A stretch of DNA of 64,000 nucleotides from Thiohalobacter sp. IOR34 (GCF_030406045.1 NZ_CP128988.1:1771438-1835437); one strand, 5' to 3'; positions 40,642 through 52,322 are shown, counted from the first letter of the stretch. Numbers and translations are program-made. The notes: a model not told the origin generated them from the sequence alone.

Positions 40642-43008
40642 TCAGGACAACTGCTTGATCAGGGACTCGGCCTCGGCCTTCTGGGCCTCGTTGCCCTCGC
40701 CCAGCACCTCCTCGAGGATACTGCGGGCGCCCTCGGGATCGCCCATCTCGGCATAGGCGCGGGCCAGATCCAGCTTGGTGGCGACCTCGTCGCTGGCCGC
40801 CAGCACGCCCTCTTCCTCCAGCTCCTCGGTCGCCTCGGGCACCGTCTCCTCGCTGACCGGTCCGGTGAGATCGAAATCGAGGCCCTGTTCGGCTTCCGCC
40901 GCCGGCGCCTCGCTCCGGCTCTCGTCCTCGCTCTCGCCGCCGCCGGGGACCTGGATGTCACCCAGATCGAAATCGAGGCTGTTGGACTCGATCTCCTCGG
41001 CCAGGGTGCTGTCGGCCTCGGCCACAGGCTCGGCAGGCGGCTCGGCCGCAGTCGGCTCGCCGCTGAAATCGAGCGTCCCTTCCAGCTCGTCGACCAGGGT
41101 CTCCGGCTCCTGGCCGGCACCGGCCTCCACCGCGGGCGCCGCGGCCGGCTGGCCGCCAGCGTAGAGGGGATTGGCGGGATTGAGCTCGCGGCCCATCTCC
41201 GCCACCCGTTCCCACATGGGATCGTCGGCGCCACCCAGCCGGGCCAGCAGGGCCTCGGCCTCGACGTCGAAGGCCGTCGTGTTCCTGGCTGCGTAGTAGA
41301 TCTCCAGCAGCTTGAAGTACAGCTCGCTCTGATCCGGCGACTTCTCGATCGCCGCCTTGACCAGTTCCTCGGCCTGCTGATAGCGGCCATAGGCAAGGTA
41401 GACATCGGCCTCGGCCAGCGGATCGGCCTCGGCCTCGTTCTGGATGGCACCCATGTCGCTGACGGCGAAATCCGTGAACAGCGAGGAATCGGTCTGCGGA
41501 CCCGCGGGGGCAGCGGCCTCCGCAGCCGGGGCCTCGGCCGGCGCCGCCGGTTCGGCCGGTTCGGGGGCGGCAGGCTGGGCAGCCGCAGCGGCGCTGGCAC
41601 CGCCGGCCGCGGCCGTGGTCGCGCCCTCCAGGATGCTTTCCTGGAAGTCACCCCCCTCCATGCGCCGACGCCGGGCACCGAGCCAGGCGAAGAGCCCGAA
41701 CAGCACCAGCACGCCTGCGCCCGCGGCCTGCACCAGTGGATTGCGCAACAGGCCGCTCAGGCTGTCGTCCTCGGCAGCGGGCGACCGGGCCGCGACCTGG
41801 GTCTGGCCGGGGGCGGAGGCCGTGGCAGCGGGTGCCTGGGACGCGTTCGCCTTGGCCTGCAGGCTGGCCAGTTCGCTGTCCTTGAGCTGGATCAGGCGGT
41901 GCAGCTGACTGATCTGTTCCTCGAGGCGGCTCAGGCGTTCGTTCAGTTCCTGATTCTGCTGGCGCTGGGCCTCGACGGCCTCGACGGCCAGGGCCAGTTC
42001 CTGCCTCACCCCTTCCAGCGAGGCGCTGTCACCCTCGGCCTCGCCCGCGGCAGCGGCGCCGCCCTCGGCACTGGCGGTATCCGGAGCGACCAGCTTGAGC
42101 TGGGCCTCGTCGGCGGCCGGCTCGGTGGCAGCCTCGGCCTCCGTGGCCGGACCCTCGGCCGGGCCGGGCACCGTCTCGGCAGCGGAATCACGCTTCACGC
42201 TACCGCTGCGTGATGCGCCGCTGCGCCGTTCCCGCCATTCACGGTACTGGCGCTGCACCTCGCGCCGCGCCTCGGCGCGGCTGATGGCGGTCATCTCCTC
42301 ACGGCTGGGGACGCGCAGCACATAGCCGGCCTTGAGGTTGTTGATGTTGTTGTCGTAGAAGGCCTCGGGATTGGCCTCCAGCAGGGCCAGCATCACCTGC
42401 TCCATACTGACGCCGCTATCGGGACGGAGCCGTTCGGCGACCTTCCACAGGGTATCGTTGCGTTGCGTGGGTCCGTACTCGCCGGGGGAGGCGACACGCG
42501 GTGCCGCCGGCCGCGGGGCAGTAAGCGGACGGGGTGCCGGCGCCGCAGCGCGCGGCTTCGCCTCAGGGACCGCCGTGACAGTCGCTGCCTGCGTCGCCGG
42601 CGCCGGCGCAGGCATCAGCACCGGGGGGTCGATGAGCACCGTGTACTCGCGGACCACCTGGCCGGAGCCCCAGCTCGCCTCGATGAGGAAATCCAGAAAG
42701 GGTTCGCGAATCGGCTCGCGGCTGGACACATGGACCACCGCCGTGCCGTCCTTGCGCCGCTCGACACTGAAGCGCAGCTTGGTATGCAGATAGATGCGCT
42801 CCAGGCCGGTCCGGGTATAGGCCTCGCTGGAAGCCAGACCGACGCGCAGCTCGGCAAGCTCCTTGGGGGTCGCCTCCAGCACCTCGATGTCGGCATCGAA
42901 AGGTTGATTGAGTGCGGAATGGAGATCGATTTCACCCAGGCCCAGCGCGTAGCTCTGACTGGTGAAGGCGCCCAGCATGGCCGTGACCAGGGCCGTTTTC
43001 CTAACCAT
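40642..43008 (-). CDS. fimV: Polar hub/pilus assembly protein FimV
   Basis: 788 aa. Signal peptide (MVRKTALVTAMLGAFTSQSYA), then the FimV N-terminal domain (LGEIDLHSALNQPFDADIEV), and a LysM-type peptidoglycan-binding region (YGPTQRNDTLWKVAERL to KAGYVLRVPSREEM). A coiled-coil stretch (EAQRQQNQELNERLSRLEEQ) and a membrane helix (VQAAGAGVLVLFGLFAWLG) follow. After this comes an acidic Ala/Glu/Pro-rich cytoplasmic region with TPR-like segments and the FimV C-terminal motif DLARAYAEMGDPEGARSILE. In Pseudomonas FimV supports type IV pili and polar localisation. The position between asd and truA is conserved. Confidence 0.95.
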   Translation of the reverse strand: MVRKTALVTAMLGAFTSQSYALGLGEIDLHSALNQPFDADIEVLEATPKELAELRVGLASSEAYTRTGLERIYLHTKLRFSVERRKDGTAVVHVSSREPIREPFLDFLIEASWGSGQVVREYTVLIDPPVLMPAPAPATQAATVTAVPEAKPRAAAPAPRPLTAPRPAAPRVASPGEYGPTQRNDTLWKVAERLRPDSGVSMEQVMLALLEANPEAFYDNNINNLKAGYVLRVPSREEMTAISRAEARREVQRQYREWRERRSGASRSGSVKRDSAAETVPGPAEGPATEAEAATEPAADEAQLKLVAPDTASAEGGAAAAGEAEGDSASLEGVRQELALAVEAVEAQRQQNQELNERLSRLEEQISQLHRLIQLKDSELASLQAKANASQAPAATASAPGQTQVAARSPAAEDDSLSGLLRNPLVQAAGAGVLVLFGLFAWLGARRRRMEGGDFQESILEGATTAAAGGASAAAAAQPAAPEPAEPAAPAEAPAAEAAAPAGPQTDSSLFTDFAVSDMGAIQNEAEADPLAEADVYLAYGRYQQAEELVKAAIEKSPDQSELYFKLLEIYYAARNTTAFDVEAEALLARLGGADDPMWERVAEMGRELNPANPLYAGGQPAAAPAVEAGAGQEPETLVDELEGTLDFSGEPTAAEPPAEPVAEADSTLAEEIESNSLDFDLGDIQVPGGGESEDESRSEAPAAEAEQGLDFDLTGPVSEETVPEATEELEEEGVLAASDEVATKLDLARAYAEMGDPEGARSILEEVLGEGNEAQKAEAESLIKQLS

Positions 43009-43137
43009 GTTGCATCCTCTTATGGCCGATGACCCGCGTCCCGGTGCGGGCCACAAAGCTGTGGTCGTGATGAGATTAGTCGTGCAACTAAACGTTCTTA
43101 CTGAAAAATTCCCCAAGCGGCTCCGGTCAACTATAGC

Positions 43138-44160
<1,023 letters not shown>

Positions 44161-44186
44161 CTCTCAACTCCTGCTATTTGGCTAAT

Positions 44187-44284
44187 GGCCACGAAACCCG
44201 CGAAATCCACGAAAAGGGATCCTTATTTTCGGAGCCCGCGCTTCGTGCGCGGCTCCAAAAAAATTTTCGTGGGTTTCGCGGCCA
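44187..44284. repeat. Hairpin repeat with CCACGAAAY arms (copy 2), asd-leuB gap
   Basis: The left arm is GGCCACGAAACCCGCGAAAT then CCACGAAAA; the right arm is TTTTCGTGGGTTTCGCGGCC, its inverse. The centre holds an inner stem at 44231-44256 (GGAGCC...GCGC TTCG TGCGC...GGCTCC). The whole can fold as a long two-part hairpin. Confidence 0.82.
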
Positions 44285-44293
44285 TTCCCGTTC

Positions 44294-45382
<1,089 letters not shown>

Positions 45383-45422
45383 TCCAGTTTGTTATGACCA
45401 CGGAAAACACGGGAATAATCAA

Positions 45423-45521
45423 TGGCCACGAAATCCACGAAAATGCCTTGTGTGTACGGCGCCGCGTGAAGCGCATGCGCCGCAAAAGTATCGTTCGTGG
45501 GTTTCGTGGATTTCGTGGCTA
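45423..45521. repeat. Hairpin repeat with CCACGAAAY arms (copy 3), leuB-leuD gap
   Basis: The arms GGCCACGAAATCCACGAAAA and TTCGTGGATTTCGTGGCT are inverses built of 9-mers. The centre (CTTGTGTGTACGGCGCCGCG and onward) matches copies 4 and 5. It fills most of the gap between leuB and leuD. Confidence 0.82.
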
Positions 45522-45527
45522 TCCATT

Positions 45528-46172
45528 TCAAATGCCTTGAAACAGCCAGGGGGCCTCTTCGCGGCGCCTGGCCTCGTAGGCGCGGATCTCGTCCGCATGC
45601 TGCAGGGTCAGGCCGATGTCGTCCAGCCCCTCCAGCAAACAATGCTTGCGGAAGGGATCGATCTCGAAGGAAATGTTCTCGCCGCCGGGGGTGGTGATCC
45701 GCTGGTGCTCCAGGTCCACGGTGAGGCGGTAGCCTTCGGTCGCCTCCGTCTCGCGGAACAGCCGGTCCACGGTCTCTGCATCCAGGGCGATGGGCAGCAG
45801 GCCGTTCTTGAAGCTGTTGTTGTAGAAGATGTCGGCGAAGCTCGGCGCGATCACCACCCGGAAGCCGTAGTCGGTGAGCGCCCAGACGGCGTGTTCGCGT
45901 GACGAGCCGCAGCCGAAGTTCTCCCGCGCCAGCAGGATCTCGGCGCCCTGATAGCGCGGCTGGTTGAGTACGAAATCGGGGTTCAGCGGCCGCTGGCTGT
46001 GGTCCTCACCAGGTTCGCCGCGATCGAGGTAGCGCCACTCATCGAACAGATTGGGTCCGAAGCCGGTGCGCTTGATGGACTTCAGGAACTGCTTGGGAAT
46101 GATGGCATCGGTATCGACGTTGGGCCGATCCAGCGGCGCCACCAATCCCGTAAAGGTCTCGAATTTCTTCAT
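45528..46172 (-). CDS. leuD: 3-isopropylmalate dehydratase small subunit
   Basis: 214 aa from [15 protein letters not shown], with GAGGA seven bases upstream. Swivel-domain features: [13 protein letters not shown] and the substrate-contact [16 protein letters not shown]. Works with LeuC to isomerise isopropylmalate. Repeat hairpins lie on both sides. Confidence 0.97.
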   Translation of the reverse strand: MKKFETFTGLVAPLDRPNVDTDAIIPKQFLKSIKRTGFGPNLFDEWRYLDRGEPGEDHSQRPLNPDFVLNQPRYQGAEILLARENFGCGSSREHAVWALTDYGFRVVIAPSFADIFYNNSFKNGLLPIALDAETVDRLFRETEATEGYRLTVDLEHQRITTPGGENISFEIDPFRKHCLLEGLDDIGLTLQHADEIRAYEARRREEAPWLFQGI

Positions 46173-46190
46173 GGCCGTCCTCTTTGAACA

Positions 46191-46277
46191 GCCACGAAAC
46201 TCACGAAAAAAATGCCTTGTGTTTCCGGCGCCGCGCGAAGCACGCGCCGCAAAAGGACCGTTCGTGGATTTCGTGGC
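46191..46277. repeat. Hairpin repeat with CCACGAAAY arms (copy 4), leuD-leuC gap
   Basis: The left arm is GCCACGAAACTCACGAAAAA; the right arm is TTCGTGGATTTCGTGGC. The centre, GCCTTGTGTTTCCGGCGCCG and onward, matches copy 3 in the same orientation. Confidence 0.82.
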
Positions 46278-46298
46278 AATTTCATTCCTCAATAACCC

Positions 46299-46327
46299 TT
46301 TTCGTGGGTTTCGTGGATTTCGTAGCT
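46299..46327. repeat. Solo arm of the CCACGAAAY repeat
   Basis: TTTTCGTGGGTTTCGTGGAT then TTCGTAGCT is a right arm with three 9-mer units and no left partner. It lies 22 bases from copy 4 and five bases before the leuC stop, so it may be a leftover of a second copy or of unequal recombination. Confidence 0.7.
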
Positions 46328-46332
46328 ATCCA

Positions 46333-47736
46333 TTAGAAATCGCGGACGTCGGTGAAGTGGCCAGCGATGGCAGCCGCAGCGGCCATGGCGGGGCTGACCA
46401 GGTGGGTGCGTCCGCCCTGCCCCTGGCGACCCTCGAAGTTGCGGTTCGAGGTGGAGGCACAGCGCTCCCCCGGCTCCAGGCGGTCGGCGTTCATCGCCAG
46501 GCACATGGAGCAGCCGGGCTCGCGCCACTCGAAGCCGGCGGCGAGGAAGATCTCGTGCAGTCCCTCGGCCTCGGCCTGCTGCTTGACCAGACCGGAACCC
46601 GGCACCACCAGCACCTGCCTGACATTGTCCGCCTTGCGCCGCCCCCGGACCACCCCGGCCGCCGCGCGCAGATCCTCGATGCGCGAATTGGTGCAGGAAC
46701 CGATGAACACCTTGTCCACTGCCACCTCGCAGATCGGCGTGCCGGCCTCCAGCCCCATGTAGTCGAGCGCCTTGCGCATGCCGGCGGCCTTGACCGGATC
46801 CGCTTCCGCGGCCGGGTCGGGGATACGCGCATCGACGGGGATCACCATCTCCGGCGAGGTGCCCCAGGTGACCTGCGGCTTCAATGCCGAGGCATCCAGG
46901 GTCACCACCCGGTCGAACTCGGCATCCGGGTCCGACACCAGCCCGCGCCAGGCGGCGACGGCGCGTTCCCACAGCTCGCCCTGCGGGGCGAAAGGCCGGC
47001 CGCGGACATACTCGATGGTGGTGTCGTCCACCGCCACCATGCCGGCCCGGGCACCGGCCTCGATGGCCATGTTGCAGACCGTCATCCGCCCCTCCATGGA
47101 CAGGCCGCGGATCGCCTCGCCACCGAATTCGATGGCATGACCGGTGCCGCCGGCGGTGCCGATCTCGGCGATGATGGCGAGCACGATATCCTTGGCGGTG
47201 ACCCCGGCCGGAAGCGCGCCATCGACACGCACCAGCATGTTCTTCGACTTCTTCTGGATCAGGCACTGGGTGGCCAGCACATGCTCCACTTCGGAGGTGC
47301 CGATGCCGAAGGCCAGGGCACCGAAGGCGCCGTGGGTGGAGGTATGCGAATCGCCGCAGACCACGGTCATGCCGGGCAGGGTCGCGCCCTGTTCCGGACC
47401 GATGACGTGCACGATGCCCTGGCGTGGATCGTCCATGGTGAACTCGGTGATGCCGAAATCGCGACAGTTGGCGTCCAGGGTCTCCACCTGGATCCGCGAC
47501 ACCGGATCGGCGATCCCCTGGGCGCGGTCGGTCGTCGGCACGTTGTGGTCGGGCACGGCCAGCACCGAAGAGGTACGCCAGGGCTTGCGTCCGGCCAGGC
47601 GCAGCCCCTCGAAGGCCTGCGGCGAGGTCACCTCGTGGACCAGGTGACGATCGATGTACAGCAGACCAGTGCCGTCCTCGTCCATGCGCACCAGGTGCGC
47701 GTCCCAGAGCTTGTCGTAGAGTGTCTTGGCAACCAT
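46333..47736 (-). CDS. leuC: 3-isopropylmalate dehydratase large subunit
   Basis: 467 aa from [16 protein letters not shown], preceded by GAGAGGA. The [4Fe-4S] ligands are in [13 protein letters not shown] and the later GCSMCLAMN. Typical substrate residues lie in [20 protein letters not shown]. First gene of leuC-leuD-leuB-asd. It is divergent from a LysR-type regulator, as in Pseudomonas. Confidence 0.97.
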   Translation of the reverse strand: MVAKTLYDKLWDAHLVRMDEDGTGLLYIDRHLVHEVTSPQAFEGLRLAGRKPWRTSSVLAVPDHNVPTTDRAQGIADPVSRIQVETLDANCRDFGITEFTMDDPRQGIVHVIGPEQGATLPGMTVVCGDSHTSTHGAFGALAFGIGTSEVEHVLATQCLIQKKSKNMLVRVDGALPAGVTAKDIVLAIIAEIGTAGGTGHAIEFGGEAIRGLSMEGRMTVCNMAIEAGARAGMVAVDDTTIEYVRGRPFAPQGELWERAVAAWRGLVSDPDAEFDRVVTLDASALKPQVTWGTSPEMVIPVDARIPDPAAEADPVKAAGMRKALDYMGLEAGTPICEVAVDKVFIGSCTNSRIEDLRAAAGVVRGRRKADNVRQVLVVPGSGLVKQQAEAEGLHEIFLAAGFEWREPGCSMCLAMNADRLEPGERCASTSNRNFEGRQGQGGRTHLVSPAMAAAAAIAGHFTDVRDF

Positions 47737-47812
47737 GGCATTCCTCTCTCCGTTCCGGGACAGTCTAGACACTCGCAATAAATAACTCTAATTCATATTT
47801 TTCATGTAATAT

Positions 47813-47827
47813 ATTCCTATATGGAAT
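47813..47827. promoter_or_regulatory. Candidate LysR-type operator between leuC and the regulator
   Basis: ATTCCTATATGGAAT is a perfect palindrome with the T-N11-A geometry of LysR-type sites. It sits in a 111-base AT-rich divergent promoter region, 21 bases before the regulator start. Binding by the adjacent regulator is inference. Confidence 0.55.
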
Positions 47828-47847
47828 AACTGAATGTTGCAGCAATC

Positions 47848-48717
47848 GTGGATCTGAACAGTCTCAGGGCCTTCGTGGCCGTCGCCGAGGAAGGCAGCTT
47901 CTCCACCGCCGCCAGCCAGCTTCACCTCACCCAGCCTGCCGTGTCCAAGCGGGTCGCATCGCTGGAAACCTCGCTGGGCTGCGCCCTGTTCGACCGCATC
48001 GGCCGCCGGGTGGGCCTGACCGAGGCCGGCCAGGCCCTGCTGCCGCGGGCCCGGCGTATCCTGGCCGAAATGGAGGACAGCCGGCGCGCCCTGTCCAATC
48101 TGTCCGGCCGGGTCGGCGGTGTACTGCGGGTCGGCACCAGCCATCACATCGGCCTGCACCGCCTGCCGCCGGTGCTGCGGCGCTATACCGGCCACTTTCC
48201 GGAGGTCGAACTTGACCTGCGGTTCATGGACTCGGAGGCCGCCTGCCGCGCCGTGGAACGGGGCGAACTGGAACTCGCCATCGTCACCCTGCCGCCGTCT
48301 GCCGGCCCATCCCTGGAACGGATCGCGGTCTGGCCGGACCCCCTGAGCGTGGTGACCGCACCGGATCACCCGCTGGCGCGGCGCAGGCGCATCCGCCCCG
48401 CGCAACTCGCCGAGTACCCGGCCATCCTGCCGGCAGAGAGCACCTATACCCGGCAGATCGCGGAACAGGCCCTGCGGCCGCTGGGCCTGGATCTGCGCCT
48501 CGGACTGGCCACCAACTATCTCGAAACCATCAAGATGCTGGTCTCGGTCGGCCTGGGCTGGAGCCTGCTGCCACGCACCATGCTCGACGGCCAGATCCGC
48601 GCCATCCCGGTCACCGGCCTCTCGCTGCAACGCACCCTGGGGGTGGTCCGTCACCGCCAGCGCACCCTGTCCAACGCCGCCCAGCGACTGCTTGACCTCC
48701 TTCGAGAGGAGGCATGA
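47848..48717 (+). CDS. LysR-type transcriptional regulator
   Basis: 289 aa from a GTG start. The winged helix-turn-helix is residues 1-60 (LRAFVAVAEEGSFSTAASQL, then HLTQPAVSKRVASLE). The C-terminal periplasmic-binding-like domain follows with the usual linker helix. The divergent position suggests control of leuCDB-asd, possibly sensing isopropylmalate as LeuO/LeuR types do, but no ligand residue can be assigned. Autoregulation through the shared palindrome is plausible. Confidence 0.92.
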   Translation: MDLNSLRAFVAVAEEGSFSTAASQLHLTQPAVSKRVASLETSLGCALFDRIGRRVGLTEAGQALLPRARRILAEMEDSRRALSNLSGRVGGVLRVGTSHHIGLHRLPPVLRRYTGHFPEVELDLRFMDSEAACRAVERGELELAIVTLPPSAGPSLERIAVWPDPLSVVTAPDHPLARRRRIRPAQLAEYPAILPAESTYTRQIAEQALRPLGLDLRLGLATNYLETIKMLVSVGLGWSLLPRTMLDGQIRAIPVTGLSLQRTLGVVRHRQRTLSNAAQRLLDLLREEA

Positions 48718-48865
48718 CCAATGGATCGGTTTCGCGTAGGGGAGGCGAACGGGTTCCGGTTCCCGTCACCCGCTTTTTCAGACCGCGACTGACCCCCATC
48801 AATGCAACCCGACCCAGGCTGTGGCAGGGTGCTCTCATCGACATCCATTGCAGGGAGGACGTGTC

Positions 48866-49681
48866 ATGAGAGGAATCTGGTTCGCCATCGTACTGCTGTG
48901 CTTCAGCATCCCCGCCACGGCCGTGATCGTGCAGCCCTACAGCGACATCTACGTCTTCGGCGACAGCCTGTCCGACACCGCGACGCGGGTCACCAACGGC
49001 GACATGTGGGTGGAATACCTCGCTCCCCGCCTGGGGCTCAGCTACGACCCGGCCAAGAACTACGCGCTGTCGGGAGCAGACAGTGCCGACATCCTCAACC
49101 AGGTCAGCAGCTACGAAGCCGCCTACAGCGTCGACCCCGGGGCGCTCTATGTCATCTGGGGCGGGGCCATGGACATCTTCAACAACCCCCTGGATCCCTA
49201 TGCCGTCATCGGCACCGCCACCACCAATCTGGCCAACGCCGTCGGTTTGCTGGCCAGTGCCGGAGCCAGCAGCATCCTGGTTCCCAATCTGCCCGATCTG
49301 GGCCTCACCCCCGCCGCCATCTCACTGGGGATCGTGGACCAGGCGCGGGCCGTCAGTCAGACCTTCAACGCCTCACTGGCCAGTGCCCTGGCTGGCTATG
49401 GAACCCTCGATCTCGACGTCTACAGCCTGCTGAACATGGTCGTCGCCGACCCCGCCAGCTACGGCCTCAGCAATGTCACCGGCAGCTGCGTCGACGACAG
49501 CATGGATCCGGCGTGCACCGGTTACCTGTTCTACGACGAGGTGCATCCCACCAGCCGCGGCCACCAACTCATCGGCGACGCCATGTACGCGGCCGTGGTC
49601 CCGCTGCCTGCCAGCGCCCTGCTCTGGTGGAGCGGCCTGGCCGCTCTGGCCCTGGTCGGCCGCCGCCGGACGGCGGCCTGA
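48866..49681 (+). CDS. GDSL/SGNH hydrolase with VPLPA-CTERM sorting tail
   Basis: 271 aa. Start ATG follows GGGAGGAC. The signal peptide is MRGIWFAIVLLCFSIPATA. Block I is DIYVFGDSLSD (nucleophile Ser) and block V DEVHPTSRGH (Asp and His); the middle Gly/Asn blocks (NYALSGADSADI, VIWGGAMDI) are less standard. The C-terminus, VVPLPASALLWWSGLAALAL then GRRRTAA, is an exosortase-type sorting signal. It is a predicted secreted esterase or lipase. It lies at some distance from the other CTERM pair but has the same export route. Confidence 0.9.
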   Translation: MRGIWFAIVLLCFSIPATAVIVQPYSDIYVFGDSLSDTATRVTNGDMWVEYLAPRLGLSYDPAKNYALSGADSADILNQVSSYEAAYSVDPGALYVIWGGAMDIFNNPLDPYAVIGTATTNLANAVGLLASAGASSILVPNLPDLGLTPAAISLGIVDQARAVSQTFNASLASALAGYGTLDLDVYSLLNMVVADPASYGLSNVTGSCVDDSMDPACTGYLFYDEVHPTSRGHQLIGDAMYAAVVPLPASALLWWSGLAALALVGRRRTAA

Positions 49682-49694
49682 GCGGCAACCGCAC

Positions 49695-50828
49695 TCAGTC
49701 CGAGAGGCGTCCCCGCCAGGCAAGCAACAGGGCGGCGCCGCTGAGCAGGGCGGCGGCATAGTAGGTGGCGGCGTGGCCGACACCGGCCCAGACGTAGCCG
49801 GCGGCCAGGCTGCCCGCAGCCCCGCCGGCACCGAAGCTGAGGCTGGAATAGAGCGCCTGGCCACGTCCCTGATTGCGGCCCACGAACAGCCGGTGCACCA
49901 GGTGGATGGCCACCGCGTGGTAGATGCCGAAACTCGCGGCGTGCAGGCTCTGGGCCAGCAGCACCAGCGGCAACCGGTCAGGAAAGGCGCCGATCAGCAG
50001 CCAGCGCAGGGTGGTCAACAGCAGACTGCTCAACAACAGCCGGCGGGCGCCGAAGCGCGGCAGCCAGCGGTGCATGACCAGAAAAACGCCGATCTCGGCG
50101 ATCACCCCCAGCGCCCAGAGCTGGCCGATCTGGCCCCGTGAATAGCCGGCCTCCTCCATGTACAGGGTATAGAAGGTGTAGTAGGGACCGTGGCTGGCCT
50201 GCATCAGGAAGCACACCAGCAGCAGCACCCACACCTCACGCCGGCGCAGCACCCGGCGCAGCGGTTCGTGCTCGCGGTGATGGACGGCCGTCGGTGCCTC
50301 GGGCACGCCAAGGCTCGCCACCCAGATGGCGGCGAACAGGCCGAGCAGCACCCCGGGCAGCAGCCCGGCGCCGAAGCGATCGAGCAGCGGTCCCAGGCCG
50401 GCGACGGCGAGGATAAAACCGATGGATCCCCACAGACGGATGCTGCTGTAACGGTGGGTGGAGCTACCCAGATGACTGAGGGTGACCGCCTCGAACTGTG
50501 GCAGCGAGGCATTCCAGAAGAAGCTGAACCCGGCCATCACCAGGGCCAGTGGCCAGTAGCCGTGGCTCCAGAACACCGCGGCGAAGGCCAGCACCGAGAG
50601 CAGCGAGGCGCTGCGGATGATGGCCATGCGCCGGCCGCTGTGGTCGGCGATCCAGCCCCAGACGTTGGGCGCCACCAGTTTGGTGGCCATGAGGATGGCG
50701 ATCAGCTCGCCGATCTCGGCGCCGCCGAAACCCAGCGCCTTGAGATACAGGCTCCAGTAGGGGACCAGGGCGCCAAGACTGGCGAAGTAGAAGAAGTAGA
50801 AGCCGGACAGGCGCCAGTACGGGGGCAT
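49695..50828 (-). CDS. Major facilitator superfamily transporter (HcaT-like)
   Basis: 377 aa, about 12 membrane segments. The 2-3 loop motif appears as GWIADHSGRRMAII. The start PYWRLSGFYFFYFASLGALV and the LWGSIGFILAVAGLGPLLDR region resemble the HcaT/nucleoside-symporter-like group. The substrate is unknown. It lies 17 bases beyond aroC on the same strand. Confidence 0.85.
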   Translation of the reverse strand: MPPYWRLSGFYFFYFASLGALVPYWSLYLKALGFGGAEIGELIAILMATKLVAPNVWGWIADHSGRRMAIIRSASLLSVLAFAAVFWSHGYWPLALVMAGFSFFWNASLPQFEAVTLSHLGSSTHRYSSIRLWGSIGFILAVAGLGPLLDRFGAGLLPGVLLGLFAAIWVASLGVPEAPTAVHHREHEPLRRVLRRREVWVLLLVCFLMQASHGPYYTFYTLYMEEAGYSRGQIGQLWALGVIAEIGVFLVMHRWLPRFGARRLLLSSLLLTTLRWLLIGAFPDRLPLVLLAQSLHAASFGIYHAVAIHLVHRLFVGRNQGRGQALYSSLSFGAGGAAGSLAAGYVWAGVGHAATYYAAALLSGAALLLAWRGRLSD

Positions 50829-50845
50829 CGCCCGGGATACCTGGC

Positions 50846-51958
50846 TCAGTCGTCGACGGCCGGCGCCGATGCGGGGATCACCGGGGTGGCCGATTGCACA
50901 TCGAGATTCTGGGCCCGGTGGCGCAACAGATGGTCCATGAGCACGATGGCCAGCATGGCCTCGGCGATGGGCGTGGCACGGATGCCCACGCAGGGATCGT
51001 GCCGGCCCTTGGTGACCACCTCCACCGGCTCGCCCGCCAGGTTCACCGACCGGCCGGGCAGGCGCAGGCTGGAGGTCGGCTTCATGGCGATGCTGGCCAG
51101 GATGTCCTGCCCGGAGGAGATGCCGCCCAGCACGCCGCCCGCGTGGTTGGAGAGAAAACCCTCGGGCGTGATCTCGTCACGGTGTTCGGTGCCCTTCTGC
51201 TCGACGCTGGCGAAACCGGCACCGATCTCCACCCCCTTGACGGCGTTGATGCTCATCAGGGCATGGGCGATGTCCGCGTCCAGGCGGTCGAAGATGGGCT
51301 CGCCGAGTCCCGGCGGCACGCCGCTGGCGACCACGTTGACCCGCGCGCCGATGGAATCGCCCGACTTGCGCAGGGCGTCCATGTAGGCCTCCAGCTCCGG
51401 AATCATCGCCGGGTCGGGCCAGAAGAAGGGATTGGTCTCGATCGCGGACCGCTCGAACACTCTGGGCTTGAGCGGCCCGAGCTGCGCCAGGTAGCCGTAG
51501 ATCTCGATGCCGCAGCGCTCGCGCAGGTACTTGCGGGCGATGCCGCCGGCGGCCACCCGCATCGCCGTCTCGCGGGCCGATGAACGCCCGCCGCCGCGGT
51601 AGTCGCGGAAGCCGTATTTCTGCTGGTAGCTGTAGTCGGCATGCCCCGGCCGGAAGCGGTCCATGATCTCGGAATAGTCCTTGGAACGCTGATCGGTGTT
51701 GTGGATGATGAGGCCGATGGGCGTGCCCGTGGTCCGCCCCTCGAAGACGCCGGAGAGGATCTGCACCTGATCGGCCTCGCGCCGCTGGGTGGTGTGGCGC
51801 GAAGTGCCGGGCCGGCGGCGGTCCAGGTCGCGCTGCAGGTCGGCCTCGGTCAGCGCCAGCCCGGGCGGACAGCCGTCCACGATACAGCCGATGGCGGGCC
51901 CGTGGCTCTCGCCGAAGCTGGTGATGGTGAAGAGTTTGCCAAAGCTGTTACCGGACAT
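50846..51958 (-). CDS. aroC: Chorismate synthase
   Basis: 370 aa. Starts [20 protein letters not shown], with the conserved His in [17 protein letters not shown] and the later [16 protein letters not shown] are family signatures. Needs reduced FMN and makes chorismate for Trp, Phe, Tyr and folate. A -10 box ends eight bases before the ATG, so the messenger may be nearly leaderless. Confidence 0.97.
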   Translation of the reverse strand: MSGNSFGKLFTITSFGESHGPAIGCIVDGCPPGLALTEADLQRDLDRRRPGTSRHTTQRREADQVQILSGVFEGRTTGTPIGLIIHNTDQRSKDYSEIMDRFRPGHADYSYQQKYGFRDYRGGGRSSARETAMRVAAGGIARKYLRERCGIEIYGYLAQLGPLKPRVFERSAIETNPFFWPDPAMIPELEAYMDALRKSGDSIGARVNVVASGVPPGLGEPIFDRLDADIAHALMSINAVKGVEIGAGFASVEQKGTEHRDEITPEGFLSNHAGGVLGGISSGQDILASIAMKPTSSLRLPGRSVNLAGEPVEVVTKGRHDPCVGIRATPIAEAMLAIVLMDHLLRHRAQNLDVQSATPVIPASAPAVDD

Positions 51959-51966
51959 GGGCGCCT

Positions 51967-51995
51967 ATTGTAGCGGCAAAGCACGGTGCCGTCCC
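51967..51995 (-). promoter_or_regulatory. Promoter of aroC with almost no leader
   Basis: TACAAT (51972-51967) lies 17 bases from GGGACG (51995-51990). The -10 ends eight bases before the aroC ATG, so the transcript start would fall at or within about three bases of the codon. Confidence 0.45.
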
Positions 51996-52121
51996 CCTCG
52001 GCCGGCGTGGCCCGGGCCGGCAGGGGGTAAAGGCTGGACGCGGCGCGCCGATAGCCGGGTGTGACGCCCTTGCAAAGGGCGTCGAGATCCGATTCAAGCA
52101 CAGGCTCACAGGGGACGCGAC

Positions 52122-52322
52122 GTGAATCACAAAGACGCCCAGTTCGGACCGCAGATCGGCAGCTACATGGGCAAACCGATCTATGAATCCATCCAGGCCG
52201 CGGATGGCCACTATGTCTTCGACCGCATCGCCCGCTACATCGACGACGGCTATCCGCTCGATCAGCTGGCAGCCAACGAGATCATGTATCCGGAAGGCGT
52301 GGTCTACCGCCAGGACCGCTGA
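52122..52322 (+). CDS. Small protein of unknown function
   Basis: 66 aa from a GTG with GGGGA upstream. The sequence begins MNHKDAQFGPQIGSYMGKPI and goes on YESIQAADGHYVFDRIARYI; it is soluble with no recognised motif beyond clustered aromatic residues. It lies between the divergent aroC and the end of hemN. Codon use looks like its neighbours'. A real gene is likely, though the product is unknown. Confidence 0.68.
   Translation: MNHKDAQFGPQIGSYMGKPIYESIQAADGHYVFDRIARYIDDGYPLDQLAANEIMYPEGVVYRQDR

Noticed and set aside
39658-42213. Long plus-strand open frame opposite truA and fimV
   Set aside because: It is low-complexity Gly/Arg/Leu sequence, antisense to two recognised genes, with no ribosome site.
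47737-47847. Leucine attenuator leader peptide upstream of leuC
   Set aside because: No short frame with clustered leucine codons followed by alternative hairpins could be found in the 111 bases.
48718-48790. Terminator after the LysR gene
   Set aside because: ACGGG...CCCGT forms only a 5-bp stem, and the T-run lies seven bases beyond it; too weak to call.
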